Under the pieces are notes generated by a model. It had not been told where the DNA came from and searched no databases. It saw nothing but the letters and a program-made list of their open reading frames with translations. The translations under genes were made by a program, and so were the position numbers. Positions 21,475 to 32,770 of a stretch of 64,000 nucleotides of DNA are shown here, piece after piece. Within the stretch, counting starts at the first letter, position 1. Each line of letters begins with the position of its first letter. Origin of the DNA: Erigeron canadensis (taxonomy: Eukaryota; Streptophyta; Magnoliopsida; Asterales; Asteraceae); the NCBI RefSeq assembly GCF_010389155.1, contig NC_057761.1:8310501-8374500 (forward strand), given 5' to 3'.

Positions 21475-24400
21475 TCATTGATTGTCAATGTCGAACTGAT
21501 ATCGTAAATATGGAGTACTTATGTACTCAATACAAAGAACATTTTCCTTAACCCGTTCGCGTCCAAACAGATACTTTGTATCAAGATATAGACCAGCTCC
21601 AGTTGAACTATTACTATTCGAGAAATTTACGACAACTAAGTTATCACAGTAAAGCTTCAATGGTCAAGAATAGAGTTGAAGATTTTGAGTCCACTAACCA
21701 GGTTCCTAATCAACATCCCATGACATGTAGCAATATAAACGGCAATTCAGCCATCATGATGGACGTTGCAGTCATTTTCTGCTTATGACTTCGCCAAGAG
21801 ATAGGTCCGCCAGCTAACATAAAAATATACCTAGAAGTAGATTTCTTATGTTCCTTGCTTTTGGCAAAATCAGAATCGGAATAACCTACTACTTCTGAAT
21901 TGTCTTATATTCTATATGTTAGTTTATAGTCTTTGGTCTCTTGCAGATATCGTAGAAACTTCTTAGCCGCTTTCCAGTATGCTAATCTGGGACTAGATAA
22001 GTAACGCCCAAGCATACCGGCGATATAAGCGATATCTGGACGAGTACAGACCTGAGCGTACGTAATGCTCTCAACTATTGATGAGTAAGGTATCATCCTC
22101 GTTTTTTCTTTCAAATCTTAGTACTCGGACTTTGGAAAGTAACGAATACATCTCCTTTAACTACTGGAGCTATATTAGGTGCGCAATGTTGCATGTTATA
22201 GGGTTCTAAAATCCGCTCAATATAGGCCCTTTGAGAATGACCTAAAATACCATTATGCCTATCCCGGTGTATTTCGATTCCTATGACATAAGAGGCATCA
22301 CCGAGATCTTTCATGTCGAATTTCTGAGAAAGCATCCGTTTTGACTCATGCAACATATCCAAGTTGTTACTTGCTAGTAGAATATCATCTACATACAAAA
22401 CAAGGATTAAAAAGTTACTCCAACTGATCTTGAGAATATCATCTCCATCTGCATTGATCCACTTGATTCTTTATGAGTCATGTCCCTTAATGACTTCATC
22501 AAACTTAATAGGGGTGAGCAAAAACTGAACCGTAAAACCAATAATAAAAAAAAACTGACAAAACCGAACCGAAAAAACCAAAAACCAAACAAAATCCATT
22601 GGTTTGGTTTTCGTTTTCTAAAAGCCAAATAGATCAATTCAAATTTCGGTTTTATATGCCAAAAAACCGATAAAAACCGAACCGAACAAAATATACTTTT
22701 ATTTTTTTTATAATTATATCATATTACATTTATATTTATTACTTATAATTTGTAAATATGTCAATATTTTTAAATTTTTTGTCTTTTTACTGTACAAATC
22801 TATATAAGTTGTATGTTTTAGATGAGAACGTACAGTAAAATCAATTTGTTTTATAAAGGTTATACCAAATTTAACACCTAAAAAATATAATTAGTTAATA
22901 AAAAGCATCTCTATATTTTAGAAACTATATCATATTTTATTTCTCAACAATTGAAGTTAAATTTATAACATAATAAACAAAAAAAAAGTAAAAAAAAAAA
23001 TTTTTTATAAAAAAAACCAAAACAAAACCAAAACCGATCCAAACCGAACCGGAAAACCAACAAACCGAACCGAACAAAAACCGAATCCAATGATTTTGGT
23101 TTTCTAAAAACCAAATGGATCGGTTCGGGTTTTGGTTTTAGGCAAAAACCGACCCAAACCGACCCATACTCACCCTAAAACTTAAGGTACCACTGTCGTG
23201 ATGCTTGCATTAACCCATATATGGACTTCGTTAGCTTGCAGACCATGTGCTCTTTACCTTTTGGAATGAATCCTTCAGATTGCCACATGTATACGTCTTC
23301 TTAGAAGTCTCCATTTAAGAAAGCTGTTTTGACATCCTTCTGATATAACTCAAGATCAAAGTGAGCTACTAGTGCCATAATGATCCTTAAAGAGTCTTTA
23401 CGAGACACTTGAGAGAAGGTCTCTTGATAATTGATTCCAGCCTTCTAAGTATAGCCCTTCGTAACCAATTTGGCGTTATAGGGTTCGACGTTTCCTTTCA
23501 AGTCTAATTTGGTTTTGAAGACCCATTTGCAACCAACAGTTTTGGATCCTTCAAGAAGTTCAACCAATTCCCAAACGTCATTATGCTTCATGAAATTAAG
23601 CTCGTCAATCATGGCTTCATTTCAATGAGTGGACTGATCACTATTAATGGCTTCTCGATAGGAAGTAGGATCAGTAAGCTTTCCAATGTCCTCAGCTTCA
23701 ACGAGATAAGTTATGAAGTCATCAAAATTTATGGCCCTACGTGACCTCGATGATCTCCTAAGTTGATTTTCGGGATTTTCGGAAGATCCTTTAGTATTTG
23801 TGGTCTCATTATTAGCAGGAGGAGTTGGATCAGTGACATTCGGAGCAACGTTCTGTATAAGAGGAATTATCGGATGATTAATAATAACCGACGAGTCATT
23901 CCCCTACTTCTTTTACTTCTTCCAAATTGAAGTTATGATTTGTCGTGCTCCCACTAATCTCTGAGTTCTCGAGAAACATGGAATGTTTTGTATTGATGAT
24001 GCGAGTAATGTGGGAAGGACAGTAAAGCCGATAACCTTTTGAGTGATCCGGATAACCGAAAAAGAAATATGTAATAGTTTTAGGATTCAGTTTCTTTAGG
24101 TTAGGGTTATAGACTTTAGCTTCGACAGGACAGCCCCATACTTTCAAATATTTAAGAGTCGGTTTCCTACCTGTCCAGATATCATAAGGAGTTTTAGGGA
24201 TAGATTTTGAAGGAACTCTATTGAGTATATGAACGGCTGTTTTTAAGGCCTCAATCCAAAGAAAAGTAGGTAAGTTAGTGTTGGCAAACATACTTCTCAC
24301 CATGTCCATTAGGGTTCTCTTTCTCCTTTCAGCAACACCATTTTGTTAAGGAGAACCAGGCATGGTGTATTGGTTAATTATGTCATGATCCTTACAAAAG

Positions 24401-25357
24401 TCATGGAAAGGACTGGTGGTTTAACCAATATCAGTATGTCTATCATAATACTCACCTCCTCTATCTGATCTCACAACTTTTATTTTACGATCAAGTTGGT
24501 TTTCGACCAAATTTATAAAATCAATAAAAGTTTGTAAGGATTCAGACTTTTCCTTAATCAGATATAGGTGCACATGACGTGAATGATCATCAATGAATGT
24601 ATCAATTAATGTATGTCCTGTAATGGAAGCGGGATAGGTACCACTAATATCAGTATGAATTATTTCCAACAAGTTGGAACTTCTAATGGCTCCTTACTTA
24701 TTCCCTGTAGCCTTTTTGCCTTTGAGGCACTGAATACATGTTTCAAAATCACTAAAGTTAAGAGAAGGTAAGATTTAATCCTTTACGAGTCGTGTCATGT
24801 GATCTCGTGAGATGTAGCCAAGACGGTTATGCCACAACATGGAGGAATTCTCTTGTTACTTAAGTGACTTTGTCTTTGTTTTAGTTATATCATCAACATT
24901 AAAAGACAACAAAGATTGTGAAAAATTATGATCTAGTTTTAATTTATACAGTAATCCATCCAAGAAACCACGAAAAGAAATTCATTATTAAGAGTAATAG
25001 TAATCTTTCCGAAACCATGAATTATTACAAAATCTTCAATGTCCATTCTAGAAATAGATACATGGTTCCGACTAATCCTCGGTATATATAAGGTATCTAC
25101 TAGTCTAATACACTTTCCAGTCCTCATATGTAAACCATAAGTTCCATGGCTTGGACATCTAAACAATCACTGCTTCAACCTCTAAGTTTTCTTTGGTCTT
25201 TTCTAGATTGTATGGAATCCCTACATTAAGTTATTCACATGAACCTTAGAACCAGAGTCACCCCACCATGTATTAACAAGAACATCATACTCAAATGAAT
25301 CAAATATTACATAAAGTACGTTACCTTTCTTAGCTAGTCATTCCTTGAATTTAGGGC
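21475..25357 (-). pseudogene. pol: Degraded Ty1/copia pol (second family), interrupted by a MITE
   Basis: On the minus strand, from high to low coordinates: post-knuckle gag/protease linker (25357-25200), pre-integrase (25166-24939), integrase core (24672-24421 with DHSRHVHLY and RSDRGGEYYD), integrase C-terminus (24309-23896), the start of RT with stops (about 23900-23186), RT with MYVDDILLAS (22398-22111), RT end with SITYAQVCTRPDIAY (22114-21905), and RNase H with KLYCDNL and DTKYLF (21660-21475). Many stops and frameshifts are present. It is distinct from the Sirevirus, and I do not assign the lineage. Its gag continues at 45242-45780 on the far side of E2. Confidence 0.85.
22509..23177. 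mobile_element. Non-autonomous hAT-type MITE, 669 bp
   Basis: The ends are TAGGGGTGAG and CTCACCCTA, imperfect inverted repeats. An exact 8-bp duplication AAACTTAA flanks it (22501-22508 and 23178-23185), the hallmark of hAT insertions. The interior is filled with AACCGAACC/GGTTCGGTTTT-type motifs at both ends and AT-rich sequence in the middle, with no transposase. It splits the RT of the copia remnant: the host frame resumes (DEVIKG-like) on the other side. Confidence 0.85.
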
Positions 25358-26330
25358 TGTAAGTCCCAACTATTATTAGATGGGTGCTGAAGACACCTCT
25401 ATGTCTATGGTGAGTGTACTTTGCAACACAATCACTTAATCTGGACGTGACCAGTTTAGAGTGATTGTGTATCAGGTAATCTGGAGGTTTACTTATTAAG
25501 GTGACAAATGTAAATAAGTAAATACAATGCAATAGATATAAGTGACAAGTAATTATATCGATGAACCAATATGTATTTTTCAAGTGTATTTTATTTATTG
25601 ATTGTTAAATAAAATACAAGGTTGTTGCGGAACCAAGATAATACAAAGATGTAAATATCCTAACATCCTATGAAATACAGTTGATCTATACTTGGAAATT
25701 CTCTTAACAATCGAAACACTTAAAGTTGTGAAGTGTTCCTTTTTGCGATAGAGAGAATATTGCACAAGTTCACCAATATTGCAGAATGTATGAGTTTGCA
25801 AAGTTGTTGAAATGCTTGTGCAAGGACCTCTATTTATAGTCGAAGTATGAGCATTGGGATCTCAACTTCGAAGTACAAATATGGTTGACAGCACACAAAA
25901 GTATTTGTATATAATCTTTTGTGTGTGCTAAATAAAGTAAGACAAAAGGTTACTTTATTCAACCACTCTACATCTTTGCACTTTTATCCACAAACAAGAT
26001 TATTGTCCGGTTAAAAGGATGTAGAGTAAAAGGTCCTCCTCGTAATCAGTGTAAAGCTTTGTAATGGCATTTACACTGAAGGATCTCCAGTTGATTGATC
26101 TGGTGAAATGTCAACTGGGCTTCGCTGCCATTGCCATTTCCTTTCTTCCACTTGTTGTCTTCGACTTCAACTGCAAGGTCTTCAGATTTAAGTCTTCAGA
26201 TCTCAACTGGAGGAAGTCATCAGTTGCTCAATTGTACAATGCAACTGGACTTCTAATATTTCGGACAATTCTTCATGCTCTCCAGATGCAGCTGGAGAAC
26301 TCCAGTTTATAGTCAAAACTGGACCTAACA
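25358..26330 (-). repeat. E2 3' LTR, 973 bp
   Basis: On the minus strand it starts TGTTAGGTCC (26330) and ends GGGACTTACA (25358). A TATAAATA box lies at 25831-25838 (minus). The conserved GGTTCCGCAACAACC stretch lies near 25620-25635. The left target duplication is AGGGC. Confidence 0.9.
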
Positions 26331-26603
26331 AATTCGCCCTAATTGTCCTGAAATATTGTCAAGTATTTTCAAACTTGTTTCTATACAAGTGTAAGTTTGA
26401 AATACTTGAGTTTGATAAAACCTATTAATTTTCCAATGCATTCTTATAGATCATCAAATACCTTGGGTTCAATTTTAGATGTTTGTAGATTTTACCACTA
26501 TCTATCTTGTGGGTTACAATCTGGCAACTTGTATATATACAATAATTTTATATCAGTTACAAGAAAGTAAAATAAAATTACAAGTAGATAGACAAAGGAA
26601 AAT
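26331..26603 (-). other. E2 3' spacer with polypurine tract and hairpin
   Basis: On the minus strand the polypurine tract is AATTAGGGCGAATT, with a C interrupting the G run found in the other copies (26331-26344). The near-palindromic hairpin (arms about 26367-26376 and 26393-26402, one mismatch) lies just before it, and TTGTAA-type motifs lie near 26505-26590. Confidence 0.55.
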
Positions 26604-27341
26604 TTAAGAATGTGGCCCTTCGCCAATTTTCCTTTTCTTGGCAACAGATGAAATCGGCTGTTTGTCTTCCTGATCAAATCCCAATCTTTCTTCAACATTT
26701 TCTTTGAACTTGATCAGGTTCTGCAATATATACTCCCAGCCTTTCTCAAACTTGTTCTTGTGTTGCCTCTTGGCCAAAATATCCAACATCTCCACATGTT
26801 CAGAATGACCATACTGATGAATATCAGGATTTCCAGTCGTTCGAGTTGGTCCCCCAAAGTATTGTACCTTAACCACATAATGTCTGGCACCTGGCTTGAT
26901 TGAGACTTGCACATCTTGAATTTTGCCCTTATTATGCCTTCGACGCAACACATCTTGCAAATATGTTCGAGCCTCAGATTCATTTGTCAGCTTAATCTGG
27001 CTCGTGCTTAGCTTCTGAGTGGCTGCTCGAATATCATCATTGGTTGGTTCAGAAGGTTCCACCCAAGTCCTTAGATTGGCATCTCTGGGCAATGCCTTAG
27101 TCTTATGTTTCTTTCCTTTGACCTTGGGTGGATTCAATACTTGGCTGACAATCTTCTTTACTTGTTCAGTCCTTTTCAAAATCCCTTCTGACCTTATTTC
27201 CTTAGCCTTCTCCACTGATACATTTAGACAACCAGCATCAAGTTTGGCCTCATCATCTTGATAGTGTTTGTCCAGTTCAACCTCCAGCATTTCATTCACA
27301 CATTTCACAATCCTTGCATCTTCCTTTATTTTCTTGTATTC
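26604..27341 (-). pseudogene. E2 post-pol ORF, C-terminal 245 codons
   Basis: This open frame ends KKRKIGEGPHS at 26604 and is the C-terminal charged domain of the type-B post-pol protein: EMLEVELDKHYQDDEA, then a KAKEIRSEG block, then the GHSEHVEML segment. It is cut at 27341 by the LTR of E3, which inserted after TATTC. The rest of the same gene begins at 34772; 143 bp between the two parts are missing, judged against E4. Confidence 0.85.
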
Positions 27342-28315
27342 TGTAAGTCCCAACTATTACTAGATGGGTGCTGAAGACACCTCTATGTCGATGGTGAGTG
27401 AACTTTGCAACACGATTAATTAATCTAGATGAGACCAATTTAGATTGATCGTGTACCAGGTTAACTGGAATTAAGTATTAAGGTGACAGAATATGAAAAT
27501 TAATATATTGCAATAATATAAATGACGAGTATGTAAACTGGTGAGACAATATGTAATTTTCAAGTGTATTTTATTTATTACTTGTTTAAATAAAATACAA
27601 GGTTGTTGCGGAACCAAGATAATACATGAATGTAAATATCCTAACAACCCATGAATTACAATTGATCTAAACTTGGAAATTCTCCTAAACAATCGAAACA
27701 CTTAGAGTTGTGAAATGTTCCTTTTTACGATTGAGAGAATATTGCACAAGTTCACCAATATTGCAGAATATATGTATTTGCAAAGTTGTTGAAAATGCTT
27801 GTGCAAGGACCTCTATTTATAGTCGAAGATTGAGCATGGGGATCTCAACTTCGACGTACAAATATGGTTGACAGCACACAAAAGTATTGTTAAAATAATC
27901 CTTTGTGTGTGTTAAATAAAGTAAGACAAAAGGTTACTTTATTCAATCACTCTACATCTTTGCATCTTTATCCAAAGACAATATCATTGTCCGGTTAAAA
28001 AGATGTAGAGTAAAAAGGTCCTCCTCGTAATCAGTGTAAAGCTTTGTAAGAGCATTTACACTGGAGGATTCTCCAGTTGATTAATCTGGTAGATTGTCAA
28101 CTGGGCTTCGCTGCCATTGTCAATCTCTATCTTCCATTTGTTGTCTTTGACTTCAACTGGAAGGTTTTCAGATTCTAGTCTGCTGATCTCAACTGGAGGA
28201 AGTCATCAGTTGCTAAACCTGTACTACACAACTGGACTTCTAATATTTCGGACAATTCCTCATGCTCTCCAGATGTCACTGGAGAGCTCCAGTTTAGCTT
28301 AAACTGGACCTAACA
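27342..28315 (-). repeat. E3 3' LTR, 974 bp
   Basis: On the minus strand it starts TGTTAGGTCC (28315) and ends GGGACTTACA (27342). It is close to the E1 LTR throughout, including the first CCAGTTTAAGCTAAACTGG segment shared with the left-hand E1 version. It carries the three U3 inverted repeats and a TATAAATA box near 27815. Confidence 0.9.
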
Positions 28316-28589
28316 AATTCCCCCTAATTGTCCTGAAATATTGTCAAGTGTTTTCAAACTTGTTTCTATACAAGTTTAAGTTTGAAATACTTGAGTTTGA
28401 TAAAACCTATTAAGTTTCCAAGACATTTTTATAGATCATCAAATGTCTTGGATTTTGTTTTAATTGTTTGTAGATCTTATCAAATATCTTACTTGTGAGT
28501 TACAATCTGGCAACTTGTATATACACAACATTTACAAATAAGTTACAAGAAAGTATACAAAATTACAAGCAGATAGTTAGAAGGAAAAC
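28316..28589 (-). other. E3 3' spacer: polypurine tract and hairpin
   Basis: On the minus strand the tract AGGGGGAATTT adjoins the LTR. The 10-bp hairpin arms are at 28352-28361 and 28378-28387. Repeated TTGTAA motifs near 28500-28565 may serve polyadenylation. No ORF. Confidence 0.55.
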
Positions 28590-31500
28590 TTAAACAGATG
28601 GCCCTTCGCCAGTTTTCCTTCTCTTTGTTACTGATGAAATTGGCTGAGTATCTTCAGGATCAAGGCCTAATCTTTCTTCAATGTTTTCCTTGAACTTGAT
28701 AAGATTTTGCAATACATACTCCCAGCCTTTTTCAACCTTATTCTTCCTCTGTCTCCCCTCCAGCAACCTCAACATCTCTACATGTTCGGAATGACCATAC
28801 TGATGGACATCCGGGTTCTCAGTTGTTCTCTTAGGCCCACCAAAGTATTGTATCTCAACAACAAAATGCTTGGCACCAGGCTTGATCGAAACCATAACAT
28901 CAGTAATCCTGCCTCTATTGTGCCTTCGACGCTGTACATCTGAAAAATATGTGCGAGCTTCAGATTCATTTGTCAGTTTGATTTTGCTCGTGCTCAGCTT
29001 TTGTGTAGCAGCTCGAATATCATCAGTTGTGGGTTCAGATGGTTCTACCCAAGTCCTCAGATTTGCATCTCTTGGCAAGGCCTTTTGTTTTCTTCCTTTG
29101 GACTTGGGTGGATTCATCACTTTGGTGACCGCCTTCTTTACCTGCTCAGTTCTCTTGAGAATCCCTTCAGACCTAATCTCTCTGGCCTTCTCCACCGACA
29201 CATTCAAACACTTTGCATCCAGTTCAGCCTCATCATCCTGGTAGTGTTTGTCCAGTTCCACTTCAAGCATCTCCTTCAGTGCATTGACTATTCTTGGATC
29301 TTCTTTGATCTTTTTGTATTCAACAAGTGTCAAGCCAAGGAGTTGAGCATCAGTGATATCAACAAGAGGGGTTGGAAGATTTCTCCTAGATTCAAATTGG
29401 TTCACCTTCATTTGTTTCTTCCTTTCTTTGACCAGGTATCCCACTCTTGCTAACTTCTGACTCTCGCTTTCAGTAACTGGAGGCAACAAATCAACATTGC
29501 CAGTTTCCAACATTGGTGCATCGGTGGCTGGTTCCAAAGATTCATCAGCAATGGCCTTTCCCTTATCAACACTTCCTACCACCACATCATCAAATACCTC
29601 AATCTCCTGCTCACCAGCCTCAGTACTGGTAGCCACCACTATCTCCTTCCCTTTACTTGAAGTATTCACAAGAGTGTGAGGGGCATGTACCGACCTTTCC
29701 CCCTTGGCAGCATCTAGTCCCTGCCTGATGGCTTCAAAATCGACATGACTAGAGGGCAGGCGATCTAGAGGCTGCCATGATTGCATTATCTTGCACTCTT
29801 TGAAGACTCCACAAATCATGCGAACTGTTCTCCATAGATGATTTATCTCTTGAGACTGAGTCATTACATTTCCACTTGTCTGCTCCTGACTCTTTAAAAT
29901 TTGTTTAAGTATTGAGAGATCATCTGAAGAGAGCCCAGTTGCAGGGACTTCCTTAACACTTTCAGTAACAACCTCCCTTCCTTTGGCAACTTCAGTGGTC
30001 AGATCTGATATGGCAGTTGAGTGTTCAGATACTTTGCTGGCCAGTGTATCCAGACTGCACCTCAACCGATCAATCTCAGATGTAATAGGAGTGAGATCAA
30101 CCTGGGGCGCTGCAATCTTAGTGATCTCAGACATCACCTTGTCAATCATATTGTTCTCACTGGTAGCCAAAGTTTCTTCGATCTTGAGACCCACTGAAGA
30201 GGCCAACTGATTTCCAAGCTCTGTCACATCTAGGCCAGGTTTGTTACACAAATCTTGCACCTGCCTTTCCAGATTCTTAATATCAACCTCTGAAGATCTG
30301 ACAGTACTGTTCAGCAGGTTGGATATTGAATCATTGGCAGAGAACTTGTTGATCCCTAGGTCAACCACTTTAATGTTTTGCAAATGATCCTTGTGGTACC
30401 TGGAGAGGGACTTGGTGTTCCGATCGAGTGTCTTTTGAATCTCTTCCACCCTCGCGAGAAGGTTCGAGAGATCGGCTTGAAAAGACACGAATTGGCTGTC
30501 CAATGACGGAGGAGAAGGTGTCACTGGACCAGCCGAAAAAGCTACAGGTGCAACTGGACGAGGTATGACAATATTTGGTTCTCCAGTTGCGGTAGCATCA
30601 GTTGATAGAAGAGGAGGGGTTGTAGAAATGAAGGGAAGAGATTCAATGTGTCGTTCATGCTGAGAATGCTCAGGTGTGAACGACGGCGACGGTGGGGTTA
30701 GGATGTGTCTATTTCTAGGCACACCCATAGAAGAAAGTAGTTGGCGAGAGGCGAATATTGGAGGTATATCTAAGCTTTGTACATTAGTTGGGGAAACTGA
30801 AACATGTGGTTCTTGGGGTTGACCAAGGAGAGAAGGGAGCTGATCAAGTACAGTTGCATCTGCCATCTCCTGGTCAGATTCCGTCTCAGATGAGTCCGAA
30901 GACTCAAGCTGAAACACACCCTCATTTATGCCAAGATCCATAAATGTTGGGGGTGGCTGAACAAGTTGTTCAGACTCCTGATGACCAGTTTGAGTTGCCT
31001 CAATGGTATCATCAGTTCTAGGATCTGTTGCCGAAGCATCTTCTCCCTGGACATAGGTGACTGGTGCCTCAACTACAACTGCTCTATCCTCAGTTGCAAT
31101 ATCACCGGCAGCGGCTTCAGAGACCACTATCACAGATTGTGACTGGTCAGGTGCAGCAAGTCCAGATCTTGATCTCCTTCTGCTTTTAGAAGATCTTCTT
31201 GCTTTAGGAATCGCCTGGACTTCTGCTTCTGCCACAGTTACTGCTCCAGTAGACAAACCGGTGGGTCCTTCATTATTTTGAGGCCCACCCAGTTGCCTTT
31301 CTGACTCACCAGATTGCGGTGCATCAGTTTTAGAGAATGCAAAGATCATTCTCGGGGACATCTGGACTTCATCAGAAGTGGACACCAGGTTGTCCAGATT
31401 CCTTAACAGTTCTGGCACAGAGAACAAGGATTGAGTGTTGTTGTACTTTTCTCTGCCCAGAATCTGAATGAAACAAAGGGACAGGAATCTTGAAAAGGGA

Positions 31501-32160
31501 ACACAAGGACCCCTGTTGCCCTTCAGCTTGAACACCAGGCTTCTGAACAGAATACCTGCAAAATCCACCCTCAGTCCATTCCAGAGGCAGTAAGCCATCT
31601 CTGCCTGAAAGGAGTTTATCTGGTCCAATCCACCAGAACTCCCTCCCAAACTTTCCACCAAGTGGACCATAAAGAACTTCCAGGATGGTGAAAGCCCTTT
31701 CATTGTAATAGACCCCTTGGTCTTCAACACATCCCCCTCCACCATCTCCTTATTTCCCATGTCAAGGAAGACCTGGCGGAAATTAATGTTCGAGGAAATC
31801 ACCACTAGATTTTCATTTTGTCTCCAATAATTGAGAAAAGGAGATGGATGAGAAGTCCTCAGAAAGAGAGGCAGTGTACCAGAATTCACACAAGTAGTCA
31901 TGAAATAGCTTGTGTGGATTCAAAGAGAAGGCATCGCTGAGGGGAGAAATCCGAAGAAAGGATTGGATTCTCCCTATAAGAGAGTCAGCGGCCTGGAGCC
32001 CTTGTAGAGATGCCATTGGATTATTTGGATTTAATTTAATAAGTTTAGAACTTATGGGAGCACCAGTGGCACGAATAACATTATGTGATGGATTGTACTC
32101 AGCAGTGAGTAGATTCACATCACGAGAGCGAGATGAAGAAGAAAAAGATTTAGGAGCCAT
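28590..32160 (-). pseudogene. E3 post-pol ORF (type A), longest open copy, with a 62-bp deletion
   Basis: ATG at 32160 (MAPKSFSSSSRSRDV) and TAA at 28590. The first 100 or so codons are in one frame. A 62-bp deletion near 31830 (removing the segment before LNYWRQNEN) shifts the frame, after which 1,090 codons are open. A second, in-frame loss of about 35 codons follows KFSAND (near 30330). The architecture is as in E1: conserved N-terminal domain, acidic SSDSSETESDQEM stretch, Pro/Ser-rich linker, coiled-coil region, charged C-terminus ending KRRKTGEGPSV. No membrane segment or signal peptide is visible. The function is unknown. Confidence 0.85.
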
Positions 32161-32770
32161 TTGTGAATATTGATTTAGGGTTTTGGAGTTAAAGAAGAAA
32201 GAGAGAAATGGATCTCGAATTGTGAATGATTGGAAGAGTAAATGAAAGGAATTTTGAGAGAAGTAAATGAGACGGATATTTTGGTGGGGGTATATAGGCA
32301 GTAAAATATTGCCAAGATATACACGAAAGATATTTTTAGTCCCCAAAAGTTTGAAATAATTTGTAAAAGTTATTTTCCAAAATTTTGAGAATTCAAAAAT
32401 ATTTAATACCTCCCATCAAGCATTTAATGCTACGACGGCTGGTATTCCCACTCACCCACTAACTTCACCAATACCCATAAAAAGTGCAGTACATTTCAGC
32501 AAAAGTCTTGACACGTAAGATATGTCAGGTGACGTTCGTGAGTGCGAGGTTAGCACTCGAGTAACATCACGTGTCACATGTATCCACCAAGTAAAACATA
32601 ACGTTAAGAAATCTGGCTGACCACCATTTTGAGACAAGACCAAACTAGCAAACTGGAAAATTTAGATGCCAGTTACAACTGATGACTTCCAGTTGCATTT
32701 TTCAATAAAAGCATTTTTATTTTGAAAAATATTTTGAGTCTTTTTCCCCCTAAAAACGTGATCCATTTGA
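32161..32770 (-). promoter_or_regulatory. E3 promoter-like spacer
   Basis: On the minus strand it holds a G-box CACGTG with flanking CTCGAG and ACGT elements (about 32505-32580), a TATATA motif (about 32288-32294), a CT-rich leader and the ORF start at 32160. The order matches the other copies. The pol-proximal part has been shortened by a deletion of about 110 bp that also removed the RNase H tail. Confidence 0.5.
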
